Source of the DNA: Siderastrea siderea
Lineage: Eukaryota > Cnidaria > Anthozoa > Scleractinia > Rhizangiidae
NCBI GenBank assembly: GCA_964030785.1
Contig: OZ034968.1
Coordinates: 37,320,186 to 37,384,185 of the forward strand
DNA: 64,000 nt
Direction of reading: 5' to 3'
How positions within the stretch are numbered: the stretch's first letter is position 1; each line of letters starts with the position of its first letter. Positions 1 to 12,200 of this stretch are shown piece after piece. The notes beneath the pieces were generated by a model. It ran no database searches and had not been told where the DNA came from. It saw only the letters and a program-made list of their open reading frames with translations. The position numbers were made by a program, and so were the translations under genes.

Positions 1-349
1 CAAATGGAGGTTTTAGGTTTTTGAAAAAGCTGTTTAAGAAAGGAAGAGTAAGTTTTACAACTGCTCTTAAATATGCATGCTTTCATTCATTAAACCAAAA
101 AAGTAAGCAACAGTCACCCAATATTAAATTAACGGCACTTGGAGGATTATGAAGATACACACGCAGATATTGCAAGCATCTTTGCATGTTTTCCCTGTGA
201 GGGTGTTCAGCAGGAAGGGTCTCAGTAAGACTGAGATGTGTAACCGAGTTTGTGCCTTTTTATTAAGAGCGTACACGAAAATATCAGTGGTAGATATTAT
301 GGTCAATTGAGCTGCTGATTTTTAGTCCTTCAAACAAATAGCATCAGAC
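1..349. other. Intergenic, no gene seen
   Basis: A+T-rich sequence with no convincing exon, RNA gene or element boundary. Short open frames here lack motifs and splice-site context. Confidence 0.5.
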
Positions 350-1065
350 ATTTAATCCAAAACAATAGTTTCTTTTCTTTCTCCAAGATTTCTAAAAGAA
401 ATAATCAAGCATGACTTACTGACTTCAAATCTTTACCTCATAATGTTGACCCCTGACTACAACTATTCGCCTTTTTAATTATCAATCACCATGGGTAACG
501 TTTGTTCAACTTTCAATGTGGGTTTATTAAAATGGCTCTAATGCCATCAAAGCACATTCCCTAAGACAAGCGATTGAGTTGATTTTATTTCTCCTTTTGT
601 GTGATATATGAAATCTTTTATGTTGTATAACAGATGACTTCATAATATTTTTTGCCAAACGACTTAAGATTAATGATAACGTTCAGAGTCCTTGTTTGAT
701 GTAGCTTCGTTTAGAAAGGATGTAGCGTGTTGGAACATTTGAATATCTGACGAACATTTTTAATTTCTTTCCCTCCCACGCTTTTAAATACTTCCAACAA
801 CGTGTTTTAAATCGAAAGTTATTTCTTCCGTTAATTTAACTTGAATTCCACTTCTGTTTTAAGCTTCCTGCGCATATATATTTTGCCTCTAAAAATACGC
901 GTCTTTTCAATTCCTTAGAGTTTTATACCCTTCAATCGTAGCTTATTACCGCTGTATTTCAAGAAACGGGAAGACGAACAAAATTTTAAAGCCAGAACGC
1001 GTGAAAATTATAGGAGGCCACTAGATCTAAGTGCTTCCGCTGTGCCAATGTGAAATGCTTGGATT
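350..1065 (+). repeat. Diverged direct repeat, copy 1
   Basis: This stretch aligns by eye with 2390-2970 in the same orientation. Shared blocks include the run around 545-570 (tcaaagcacatt), a block near 735-755 (catttgaatatctga) and one near 810-835 (atcgaaag, atttcttccgtta), with scattered substitutions and small indels. No coding potential is visible. It is either an old local duplication or two copies of an unclassified dispersed repeat. Confidence 0.65.
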
Positions 1066-1790
1066 AAAAATTTTTCCTCTTTCTAGCAATTGAAGAATGA
1101 GCGAAGTTATTGACACATAAAGTCCCCACTTTTGGTTATAATTACGTGTTTACATGCCTACCGCTTTGTAGGATTCGACTCAATTGCAATGACATTTTCG
1201 CAAGTAATGCAGCATTTGTTCAAACATATGGGAAAGATAACTGGTTAAACATCTGGTGTGTGAATGGGAGTTATTTTTATCTAACTACAAGCCACTTTTT
1301 TTAGCAAACTTAGTCATTATACAAAAATTTGAGTTGCGACTTTTTTGAAAATCAGAAATATACCCGACAGTACCCCTGACAAAGTTTAGTCGACAAATTC
1401 GGCGGAACAGAATTTCTGAAAAACTTTTAAAGTCAAAATGCAACCTTGGATCCATCCTGAAAGTTTCTGCGACCACTCTGCTTTCGAAAAATACAGGACG
1501 AACTGAAAATTCTGGGAAACCTTTTTTTCTAATATACTGTGTTTAATGTTACTGTCAAACGGATCACTGCTAGCATGTACTGATAAAGTATTCGCTATAA
1601 TTTCTACAACTGTGGGCATGAGCCCCCAGCTATGCTGAAGTCGCAAAATTCCCGTTTTCTAACGTTTCACGAAAACGAACCAACCAATTTTCTTCAAACG
1701 TCCTGAGCATAAACTTCAATGTCCCCAGTAAAACTTGTGGACATATTTGAACCTTCAGAATGGCAGGACATGTGTCGCATTTGAACCTAG
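1066..1790. other. Intergenic, no gene seen
   Basis: No exon-like open frame with splice sites, and no recognisable repeat structure, could be supported. Confidence 0.4.
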
Positions 1791-1794
1791 TTGT

Positions 1795-1900
1795 ATGGCC
1801 TCGCTCACCATGAGTTCCCCATAGCTCTGGTTAGAGCATCCGACCGGCACTTGGAAGGTCGTGGGTTTGATTCCTGTTGGGAGGACTCAGGAAAACCGAA
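1795..1900 (+). repeat. tRNA-derived SINE-like head
   Basis: An A-box-like TAGCTCTGGTTAGAGC near 1821 and a B-box-like GTGGGTTTGATTCC near 1862 have tRNA spacing and are followed by GTTGGGAG. The anticodon arm does not fold as a functional tRNA and no matching acceptor stem is seen, so a SINE head is more likely than a tRNA gene. The 3' end of the element was not determined. Confidence 0.6.
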
Positions 1901-2389
1901 CTTAGGAAAGGGCAACGTCAAAACTAAATGGAGATTCTTTGGACTCAACACGCACATTAGTGCCTTTTGGTTGACTTAACCCCAAGTAACGTCCAAATCA
2001 AAGTACGACCCAAGAGTGCGCTTCTTGAAAGCTCCCAAGCGTTTCGGACCAGTTTCGGACACGAAAATTAAAACCGGCTGTATCTTGTACCGCCATAATT
2101 CACACTGTATCTTGTAAGCATTAAACCTTGCTATAAGTTAATTATTTTCTTATCTTTGAGGCATTTTTGAATAACAGCTTTGTAATAATTGGTCCATATT
2201 TTTACACATGGCTCTTCGGGGACGAAAAGTTTTCGGGGCCTTCGGGATACATTCACCAGGCGTACCAAAAGCGTACACGATCCTTAAAAAACATATCGGA
2301 GTTCATGGCTAATCAGTCTATATTTCTAGTCCTTAAAAGGTATAGAATCAAGACTCTTTCTTTTTTTCTCCTAAAAGCTCAGAAGAAAT
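1901..2389. other. Intergenic, no gene seen
   Basis: Probably the body and flank of the SINE-like unit; no coding signal was seen. Confidence 0.35.
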
Positions 2390-2970
2390 AATCAATCAAC
2401 TCGAAAAACGTTTGTTTAACTACTTCGCAAGGTCGGTTTTTCAAATGTCTCTAATGTCATCAAAGCACATTTCCCAAGACAAGCAATGAGTTGCTTTTCT
2501 TTTTCCGCTTCTTTGATGTATGTAATCCTTTATGTTGATAAATTTCGTTGCAGAATAATTCGTGTCCAATGACTTAGAATTAATCTGAATAACGTTTGAA
2601 GTCCTCGTTTGATGCAGTTTTCTTTAAAAAGGAAGTAATGTATTGGAGCATTTGAATATCTGAGGAACTGTTTTAATTTCTTCCCCTCCCACACGTTTAA
2701 ATACTTTTAAAACGTGTTTAATATCGAAAGTCATTTCTTCCGTTACTTTTAAATTCCACCTCCATTTTAAGAGTCCCTCACGTATTCATGCCTTTAGAAA
2801 ATTCGATTAGCATTTCAATCTGTACAATTTCTTGGAGTATTTTGCACTTTCGATCGAAGCTTATAACGGCTATTTTTTAAAGAAACAGAAATAGAAACAA
2901 ACTTGGTTGAACTGTTAAACGCATGAATATCATTGAAGGCCACCCAATCTGCCAATGTGAGATTGTCTGG
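2390..2970 (+). repeat. Diverged direct repeat, copy 2
   Basis: Second copy of the unit at 350-1065, in the same orientation about 2 kb downstream. It matches along most of its length with many substitutions, and ends with the shared block gccaatgtgaga/gccaatgtgaaa. It is non-coding. Confidence 0.65.
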
Positions 2971-3454
2971 TAGGCATTTGCCCTTCTCTACCAGTAGAGG
3001 TTCTTGGTAGATAAAGTCTTCAGACGTGCTGCAAAATCACCATTACCAGCGTAAAGGTGTCTCACTAAGGATGCTTCTTAGCGGTCTTAGACGCGGATAT
3101 ATGTTTTGAAATTGGACAACTCGAATCTTTCTATCTTTCCTAAGGCGATGGCCTTGTCTAAGTCTCAGCAATCGAATGCCAATATGCACTGCTGTTTTCA
3201 TATATTTGAAGAATTCATACGTTGATCAGGAAGGGGAGGGAGGGGAGGGGAAAGACAGTGGCTATGCACTGACCGTCTGCTTCAGAATCTAAGCGAGGAA
3301 CTAAACAGATGCGGTCTGAAAAGTTAACGATTTAAAGTGTACTCTCGAGGGACTACATTGAAAATATTCAGTAAAAAGTAATAAAAATATTTGTCATCGT
3401 GGTCGCATAGCGCATGGCCACTTCCCCACTCTCCCCTTCCCCCTGTTCAAAGTG
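2971..3454. other. Intergenic, G-rich tract only
   Basis: No gene is seen. It contains a short purine-rich tract (ggaaggggagggaggggagg) near 3230-3250. Its right edge is where similarity to the Kolobok-like repeat begins. Confidence 0.4.
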
Positions 3455-4782
3455 TTGCTTGTGGAAAACCCTTTCAGTTCTGCCGTCTGCTTGCGGACCT
3501 TCGGCGATCTTCGGGGTAGTTTTTACAACAATGCAGCCTGGGCGAATGCAGAACCGCCGCGATTAAGCCGATAGTTAAGCTTTTTTCTTTTTTTAATTCC
3601 GCGTGTGTTTATTTCAGAGCAGTAATCGCTTAGAAGCATGGACATTTATTTTATAACATACCATCCTGAATGTAGAGAAACTTTTCTCCTTATTCCCTGT
3701 CGGTGAAGGATCGATTGACATTATTGTTCGAAATATGTGAAAGCTTCAATAGGTCGGCTTGTCTTGCGTGAAAATTTAAGTTGGGAAAAAACATATCACA
3801 CGCCACTATTTGCTTAAGGGTTTTACAATATTATTTCTTTTAACTGTCGTAGCAATCTTAGTAATGAACTACCAAGAAAAATGATGAAATATCAAGTTAT
3901 TTTGTTACGCAATGAATAAGGCAAGCGAAAGCTTCGTTTCCTCGGCGGTCCGCATCGGTTGTTGTTGAGCACCGGAAATTTTTCCTTGTGGCTTTGATTT
4001 TCACTACAAATATTTAGATTCCGGTCACACAGGGCCTCCAGTTCTTACAAAAAGGTCTTGGTTTATTTCATTTTTTTCGGCTCAAGTTAAGAATTCTATA
4101 AAAACTGTTCAAAATATTTTGAAACGCCAAGCACTTGTGTTTCAATGCATTAAACGACCACTTGACTGTGATGACACAAGCTTCACAAATTGATTGCCAG
4201 ATGACTACAACATTACGGCTCTTCAAGAAAGTTTCCCATGCTATGCTAAGAATGGCCAAAAACCTCAATACTTTACAATATATAATGAATATAAACAACG
4301 GCAGACAAAATGTAGCTTCTTTTATATCTCCAACAAAGCGAGCAATAAAATCGATCGACCGATGCTTGAGAATTCGCGAGCATCGCATCAAATTCTAGAG
4401 TTTTTATAGTTGTTTCGTTTTATCCGGTGGATAAGAGTTATCCGCTTTTTGAGCAACTTGTGCCTGAACTGTTATCACTGTATAAGCATATTTCGCGCAT
4501 GTTTTGAACTCCCGCCAATATGCATATGGCGAGAAAAAACTGAACAGTTTATTTACAACCCTGTGAGTTGAAATCTCCCGACGTCACGAGCTATTAAATT
4601 GCGCAATCACCCCAGAACACGTTTTCAGTAATGGCGGACACATTTTACGCGACTTTGGAGCTAAAAAAATATTAGGATGGACGGTCTTTTGTTCTGTTTT
4701 CTGGGTAAATATAGACACAACGCGATATTTTTCGAAAGAACTTGGCCGAACTAAGCCAACGAATTTTTGTCCCAGTGTCACT
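3455..4782 (-). mobile_element. Truncated Kolobok-like DNA transposon copy
   Basis: The sequence is the reverse complement of about 50515-52010 over some 1.3 kb. The right end is intact: the terminal motif gtcccagtgtcact ends at 4782 and is followed by TTAA (4783-4786), the target typical of Kolobok and piggyBac families. The left end stops inside the element, so this copy lost the part that carries the THAP exon in the 50.5-kb copy. An open frame at 4135-4398 (+) has a close counterpart at 51093-51290 (-); both end in RCLRIREHRIKF. Whether it is coding is unknown. Confidence 0.7.
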
Positions 4783-5970
4783 TTAAACACAACTTCGCAG
4801 TTTGAGAATTAAGAGAAAGTACTCTAAACCTCGAACTGATATTTGTAACACTTCCTGTTTACACACCGATACGTCTTTAGTGAGTGCTGCTGTATGTCAT
4901 GGACATCAATTTATCAACGTTATCGATGATTATGATGATTATTTTTACCACATGAAGGCTTCATCCATATCTGAGCCGCCCACCACTTTTTAATATCCTC
5001 TGTTCTCATTCTTTCATTGGGAGAAAAAGGGCAATTTTTAAACCCAAGAATCCCGCATTCGCAAAATAGCGGAAGCGCAAAGACCCCTTCAACAATATTC
5101 AAGAGTTGATCGATTTTTCCATTTTAAATTTGTAAGTGTTTTTTTTTTTCTGATTCATTAAAACACCACTATCATATGCAATTAAACACTAGCAAATTCA
5201 TTAAAAATGCTCAAGAACTGCAATGGAGCGCCGGGGAATAATGTTCTATAGAATTAAACAAAATATCAATAATGGAATGTTCTTAATGTATACACACACG
5301 ATGGAAATTAAAAGCGGTTTTCTAGAACAAGTTACAAGAACGGAGTGAACAACCGGTTTGTGTTCAATTCTTGAAAAAATCCATTTTAACAATTCAATTC
5401 AGATTTTCAATAGGCTGCCTCTAGGCAGTAGATCAGTTAGATCAAATGCACGTGACTCCGGACGTTACCTGCGCATGAATATACTGTAGCCATCTGTTCT
5501 ACATTATAAAGAATCGCATGTATTGGAGAAAATTAAAGGAAAAAGAAAAACAACTCGATCGATGACTTGCCTTAAAAGATGTGCCAAGATAACGCTAGAG
5601 ACATCTTGATACATCGACACTGTAACTCGAAGAAAAGTTACCTGACAATCGATTATTTCTATTAAAATTATTGTAGCAAATGATAACAGAAACAGTTGTT
5701 TACATAGTGTTCCCTGTGCTGTGTTCTCCGCCATACTTTAAGGTTCGTGAACGCTGAGGATAAAAAAGCTATTAAGCTTACACAAGTATTTCACTGAGCT
5801 CCCTCGGGTTCGACACCCTCAAAGGAATAAAACGATTCTGTATATTACATGCTAGCAATATCTGCGTCAGCATCTACATAATCCGTCAAGGTCGTTAATT
5901 TCTTGCTGGCTCACGTCGTTGCTTAGTTTTGTGCTTGCGAATGAAACCATCCATATTGAATTTCAAGTAA
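4783..5970. other. Intergenic upstream of receptor-like gene
   Basis: No exon with supporting motifs was found. The stretch is A+T-rich and contains the flank of the Kolobok-like copy and the distal upstream region of the gene starting at 6208. Confidence 0.4.
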
Positions 5971-6020
5971 TTCCACTTCCTCTGCTTCCTTTCTTTTAAA
6001 AGGAAGTAGAGGAAGTGGAA
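5971..6020. promoter_or_regulatory. Long inverted repeat (hairpin) upstream of gene
   Basis: Arms 5971-5990 (ttccacttcctctgcttcct) and 6001-6020 (aggaagtagaggaagtggaa) pair at 19 of 20 positions across a 10-nt loop. It lies about 190 bp upstream of the receptor-like ATG. It contains GGAA/TTCC blocks of the kind bound by ETS factors; any regulatory role is inference. Confidence 0.5.
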
Positions 6021-6207
6021 GGCCTAAAGTGAAGGAATTTTTGCTTTGTAAAGCTTAATAACAATTTCAAAATAGGCAACAGTGATTTATTACTTTTGAA
6101 AGGAAATTAAAGAATATATGCTGAAAGTACGTTATATCAGGTCTGGATGATCTGTTTGTTAGACGAACATACACTGGCGAGTAAGTGAACAGAGTCGACA
6201 GCACGCC

Positions 6208-9200
6208 ATGTTTAAATTCACACTTCTCTTCGTTGTGTACCTCTGGAAGTATCTATTGTTTTCACAATGCCGCGCCGGTAATGTCAGTCAGGAACAAAAC
6301 TTTCGATTGTCTCAGAAAGTGATAACTCATTGTTTGGAGGATTGTTCTCGAGCAAGTACGAAGCCATCGAACGTCAAGGTAGGCAGTTTCTTTGACGAGA
6401 ATAGCAAACATGACCCTAGTGTTTTACTTTGAAAACTCCGGCTCAAGGAATTAAATTCAGGAAAAACTTGTCAAATACGGTTAAGTATATTTACGAGTAA
6501 CTTTGTAACCTTTTTAACTTTTTTTCATACCACATTTTTTCTGTAAATGCAGGCGTTTAACGGAGCATAAAGATTAAAGATAGGTTCAAATATGGTCTCA
6601 TCGTCGCTATCGTTTCGTTGCAAGTCAGGAAAATTTTAGGAAATGGAATCTAATCTCCTGTGCTCCTTTGTGCATAGCCGAATTTGACTCCAATTTGTGT
6701 AAGCAGAAATGATTTGTTTTTAACTGATAACAATGTTTCTTCGATTATTCTTTAGCAGTTAACAAGTCGGCGGATTTGTTACGAGGAATGCCTCATGAAA
6801 GCTAGTAAGTAGAAACTAAATGATGATAGCTACTTTTTAGTTTTTTTTTTGGACGCAAAAGTTGGGCCCAATGACCTCTAAACCCTGACGCGAACCCTAT
6901 TTCCCAGCCACACTTTTAAAACAAGTTATGTTAACAAAACTCGCCGAACATAGCCTTACCACAACGTCTACAGCGCTAGTACTTCAATTTGTTTGTACTT
7001 GCTAAACAAAGTAGAAATGGGCTTGAACTGAGCGACTGGTATCTTGAAAAGAAGTTGTCCGCCTTTGGTCATTCAGTCAGTCAGTCAGTCAGTCAGTCAG
7101 TTGGTCGGTCGGTCGGTCGGTCGGTCGGTCGGTCGGTCGGCCGACCGGTCATCCACCCATCCAAGCATATGCCACTTTCCCTCTCTCTTTCCTTTGGGCT
7201 GGGAAGACGTTAGAAATAACTGTCACTGGGAGCCCATTACCCGCTGTAACACGTATCTGAAATAAAGTTTGGGGCTACTCCATTTGATCTATATTTAATT
7301 ACATTATGACAATTTCCATTTTTGTTATTCTTCACACAGATGGCTCAAATCATAAAGAAAGTTTGATGCAACCTATTGACTCTAAAGGTAATAAAAGTTT
7401 CTCACCCTTAACAAATCCATGGATGGTACCATGGTATTTTCAATTGCGTTAGCCGCGACCTCAGCAAGTCTTGGTAACTGTTGCCCTAAATGTCTTGTCA
7501 AGTTACTAACCACTGCAAAATGCCGGCAAGGTTTTGACGCCAAAGCATGGCTAAGGCAGAGTGAGAAAGGACGAGCGAAGCAAGTGAATCGGCAAATGTT
7601 TTGACAATACTTTGACGTCATAAGGTTGTTTATAAGAATGTATATGATGGCTAACTATCAGCCATTTGTTGTTGTTGTTTTTTTCTTTTACAATAAAAAC
7701 AACGTTTTTTTCAAGCAGGCGAATTATGTCGTGATGCTTCAAAAGGAAAAGGCCTTTCTAGATCTGATGGGTTACATGTAGATTTCCATGAACTGGTCAA
7801 CACGGGCAGGTTTTATGCAAACGTATCGTGGAACCCTCTACCCAGTAAGTAGTAAATCAAAGACGTTACTTAAGGTTGCTAACGATATTAAAATACTAGA
7901 TATGTGTAAATGGAGCTGACGGTTAGGAAAAGAGGCTAAGTGGGGAAGGGGGTGGGGAGGGGGAAGAGCAGAGATAGGAGCATGGTCGTAGTATTTTTCC
8001 TGTAATGTCTTATTAATAGCTGTAAATTGAATTTAAATTGCAAGAAACCAAATTGCTCTCTCTTAATGAATTCATCGCAGCAGGTTGAACCAACCACCTG
8101 TAACTAAAAAACTGACCCTCACTACTGTCTGGACTTTTGTTCAGGCCATAATAAAGGGGTGCCCCTATAAACGGGCTAACCGCTTGAGGTAGGAATTCAT
8201 TTAAATTTATTTTTGGAATCTACAGCAACAGGTTAGCGAGTTTTGTCGGTCATGATCACGGCACGCCCACAGCAATCAGGCTAACTTCTTTGAGTATTAT
8301 TTAAACACACCAACAAACAAACAAAAACAACAACAACCAAGGTAACAAGGCAAAAAGACCTCAATTAGGCTTTGCTCATAACACGTTACTCTTTCCAGTT
8401 CGAAATAGTTTACACTGCAAATTGAGAAAGTTTTTTTTTCCTGTAAACCTCGTTATTTATTTATTTATTTGTTTAATTATTTATTATTGCAATTATCAAT
8501 TATCTTTATCGCTATTACCCTTGCACCAAGAGCCTGGTAAAACCAGGGTTTTACCCTGGTCCAAGTCTGGTTAAAAAACCAGGGTAGCCTGGTTCTTAAA
8601 CCAGGCTTACCAGACTCAAACCCTATGTGCAAAAAAGTCTGGTAACCCTGGTTACCCTGGTTATTTAGAAAACCAGGGTTACCAGACGTACCAGGGTAAC
8701 CAGGGTTTAACCACACTCTGAGAAGTCTGGGCTAACCTAGGTTACCCTGGTAAGTCTGGTGACCCTGGTTTTCTAAATGACCAGGGTTACCCGGGTTTAA
8801 CCAGGCTCTTAAGGTCTGGGTTGACCAGGGTAACCCTGGTGAACCTGGTTAGCACATTTTACTGAAAACCAGGCTTACCAGACTCGGACCCTATGTGCAA
8901 AAAAGCCTGGTTAACCCCGGTTTCCCTGGTAAGCCCGGTAACCGTGGTTGTCTGAATAACCAGGGTTACCCAGGTACATTATTTTTGACTATAACATCTG
9001 GGTCAACCCCGGTAACCTTGGTTTTTCTAAGAAGCCTGGTGATGCTGGGAAATCTCAAGAAAGCATTGGAAACCAGTAAACTGAGGCTTGTAGCCAATGT
9101 TCAAAAAGACTAAAAAGCACAGTATCCTTAACTGTGGATAACATGGATATAGTCCTGGGCCCAGATGCATAAAGCAACTTGAGATTAAAAGGGGTTTTTT

Positions 9201-12200
9201 TTTTTGCAACAATTCCCTTTGTTCTGGAGGATTTCTTCGTGTTTTCTTTGCGTTTCCTAAAGTACTCTACTCTATACTCACTAACCTGTCTTCGGCCGAG
9301 TTATCCATGATACTGTGCCAAAAAGTCCTCCAGAACAAAGGAAATGGTTGCAGTTAATTCGCACTTAATCTTAAGTTGCTTTATGGAGCCGGGCCCTTGT
9401 GAACTAAACACAAATACTAGGAGTTACACAATACATGTATCATGAAAGGCCCACATGTACATGTGCACACACAATTACTTAAAGAGCCAGTGTCACCCAA
9501 AGTGCTTTGCACGCTGAGGTACATTTTTCATATATGAAAAATACGCCATTTTCTTGATTGTCGTGAAGTCTGATTTGTATCTTCTTCCTTCGCTGCCATT
9601 AGCGATCCGAAAGCACTAGTGTGAATTTTGACTTGACATTTTAAGTCTCGCCGTATCGATTTCGCTGTATATTTCCGAATTCTGAAGTGTTTTCGCGGTG
9701 GAGAAGGAGATCTTAATGATACACAATGATACTTAATGATAAGCAAAATTACCTACCTCTAGAAGGACCTATGGTCAAAGAGACATTCCACAAAGCTCAA
9801 AATCTTATAAATGAGCTACACAGCAATAACCACATTGACGATATGACCAGAAAATGGCTATCCCAAACGCCAAACCCACCGCGCATTCCAGTGTTTTACA
9901 CGCTTACCAAAATTCACAAGCCGACGCCAGTCGGCAGACCAATAATATCGGGCTGTGATGGCCCAACAGAACGAATATCCTCATTTATAGACCATATCCT
10001 TCAGCCGATAGCACAATCGCACGAATCGTATCTTATAGATACAAAAGATTTCATAAATTTTATAGAGAGGACAACAGTCCCCCCAAGCGTCACAATTGTC
10101 TCTATGGATGCAGGGGTTTCAATAAAATTTGAAGTAGGCAGCTGGTTTGAGTAGAGTAACCGACTATATAAACATGGGTTTGAAAGAATCTTCCTGTAAT
10201 TACTTCAATTTAGGGGAAAAGTAGCCGATTTCTCTGAGCGAAATAGCCGACGCTTTTCGTCGGCCGTCGGTGCTTATTGAAAGCACTGTGGATGTGACAA
10301 GCCTGTACACCAACATACCTCAGGAAGAGGGAATTGAAACCGTATGCAAGGCATACGACAAATTCTACAAAAAAGATACTCCAATACCCACCCACATACT
10401 AAGAGAAATGATCAGACTTGTACTTCAGGAGAATTCCTTCCAATTTAATGGAAGCGACTACCTACAAACTCATGGAACCGCAATGGGCACTAAAATGGCT
10501 GTCGCCTTTGCAAATATTTTTATGTCCGCGGTTGAAAACAATATCATTAAAACGAGCAAAACCAAACCACTTGTGTGGAAAAGATATATTGACGATGTAT
10601 TTTCTCTGTGGGACGCCAAGAGAGAGGACATTAACCTCTTTATCTCGGAAGCTAACAGGCACCATCCTACAATTAAATTCACGGCTGACATATCACAGAA
10701 AGAAATAAACTTTCTAGACACGACAGTTTTTAAAGGCGAAAGATTTAATAAAGAATCCATCCTGGACATTCGCACCCACTTCAAAGCCACTGAGACTTTT
10801 CAGTACACGCACTTCTCCTCCTGTCACGCCCCAGGCGTGGCAAAGGGCTTTATCAAAGGCGAAGCCCTAAGACTTCTCAGAACCAACTCTTCAAAACCAC
10901 TCTTTGAAGAAAATATTAGTAACTTCAAATCACGTCTACGCGAACGAGGTTACCCAAGCGACCTAGTCGAAAAGATACTCTCTGAAGTCAAATTTACCTA
11001 GAGAAAATCAGCGCTCCAAGAAAAACAAAAAGTGCGAAAAAACATTTTGCCTTTTGTCACGCAATACAATCCATCAGTGCTGAACTTAAAGAAAATCATA
11101 ATGAGCAAATGGCATCTCATTCAACAGCAGCCATTGCTGCGGGAGATTTTTAAGGAACCACCAATTATCTGTTATAAAAGAGGCAGATCTCTTAAGGATA
11201 TACTCGTCAAGGCTAAACTCTAAAGGTCAATTGATATGTAAACAACGTTGCGAAACCAGCAGGAGTCGTGTTAGGCCTGTCAATACTTTGTACCTCAAAT
11301 TGGATGCCTCGTAGGGTTCAGGAAAGTTGAGGCGAAGACCGAGTCTTCCGGGCTCTGCCAAAGTTGTACGGCTGAAGGAGTCCGTGTATCAGTAGCGGAG
11401 GGGAAGAAAAACATCTACGGGTTTCAGCAATACTACTGACAGTGCGTTTGCCGAAATAGTGCTACATTCGTTGCCGAATGAAAACAGAAGGAACGTTAAT
11501 TTACCACAAAATAACAGTAGCTACGAGCTTGCTCCAAAATAATGCTTATGGTCATGAGCTTGTGCTGTTTTGGTTAATTATTCCTTGTGTTCACTGTCTG
11601 TTTATGTTTTATTTTTACAAAAAGTGTAAGTGGCTATTCTGGTTTTGCGTCCATCGACATCAGTCGATGCGATCGATCGTGCAATCAATCAATCGGACTG
11701 TAATAGATCCATGTATATGCATTGAATGCAAACTCAGATCTTGAGTACTGGTAGTTTTCTCCAGTGACACCTAGCGACGAAGACGTCAATATTCTTACTA
11801 CTTGTTTTTGTCTTATTATTTTTATATCGAGTGGAAGTGGCTACTCTGGTTTTATGTCCATCGAGATCGATCAATCTATCGATCAATCAATCGATCGGTT
11901 GTTATAAAAGCTCCATACGCGTTGACTACAAAGTCAGATCTAGAGTTGTTTTCTCCGGTATCTAGAGTTCTAGAGTTCGGATCTAGAGTTGTTTTCCTCA
12001 TTTCACTTGCGGTTAACATCTAGCGAGGAAGATATTACGATTTTTACGGATTACTACTGTGAATATCAGCTTGCTGAAAGGCCAGTGTGGCAGGGTATAA
12101 TTTGCGAAACGTCCGGCAAATGCGCCAGCCAAACTTCAAAACAAAAGCACAACTGCGCAAAGCACTTTGGGTGACACTGGCTCTTTAAACAATACTGCAC

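Larger units (their letters stand above)
9483..12184. mobile_element. TTAA-flanked DNA element carrying PLE fragment
   Basis: A perfect 28-bp terminal inverted repeat starts AGAGCCAGTGTCACCC at 9483 and ends as its complement at 12184. Both sides are flanked by TTAA (9479-9482 and 12185-12188). This matches the insertion signature of Kolobok or piggyBac superfamilies. No transposase is visible; the internal coding matter is a damaged Penelope-like reverse transcriptase (9726-11223). It is nested inside the 12-kb element. Confidence 0.85.

Noticed and set aside
1821..1895. Functional tRNA gene
   Set aside because: A- and B-box-like strings are present, but no acceptor stem or proper anticodon arm can be folded; SINE-like origin preferred.
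4068..4398. A conserved protein gene shared with 51093-51408
   Set aside because: Similar open frames occur on both strands of both copies because the whole transposon segment is duplicated; no family or start evidence to choose one.
6989..7265. Ser/Val/Arg-rich repeat ORFs
   Set aside because: Translations of the tetranucleotide microsatellite in an intron.
8477..9113. Gly/Pro/Asn-rich collagen-like ORFs (NPGYPGTSGNPG)
   Set aside because: Arise from the CCTGGTTA terminal repeats of the 12-kb element; no start or splice support.
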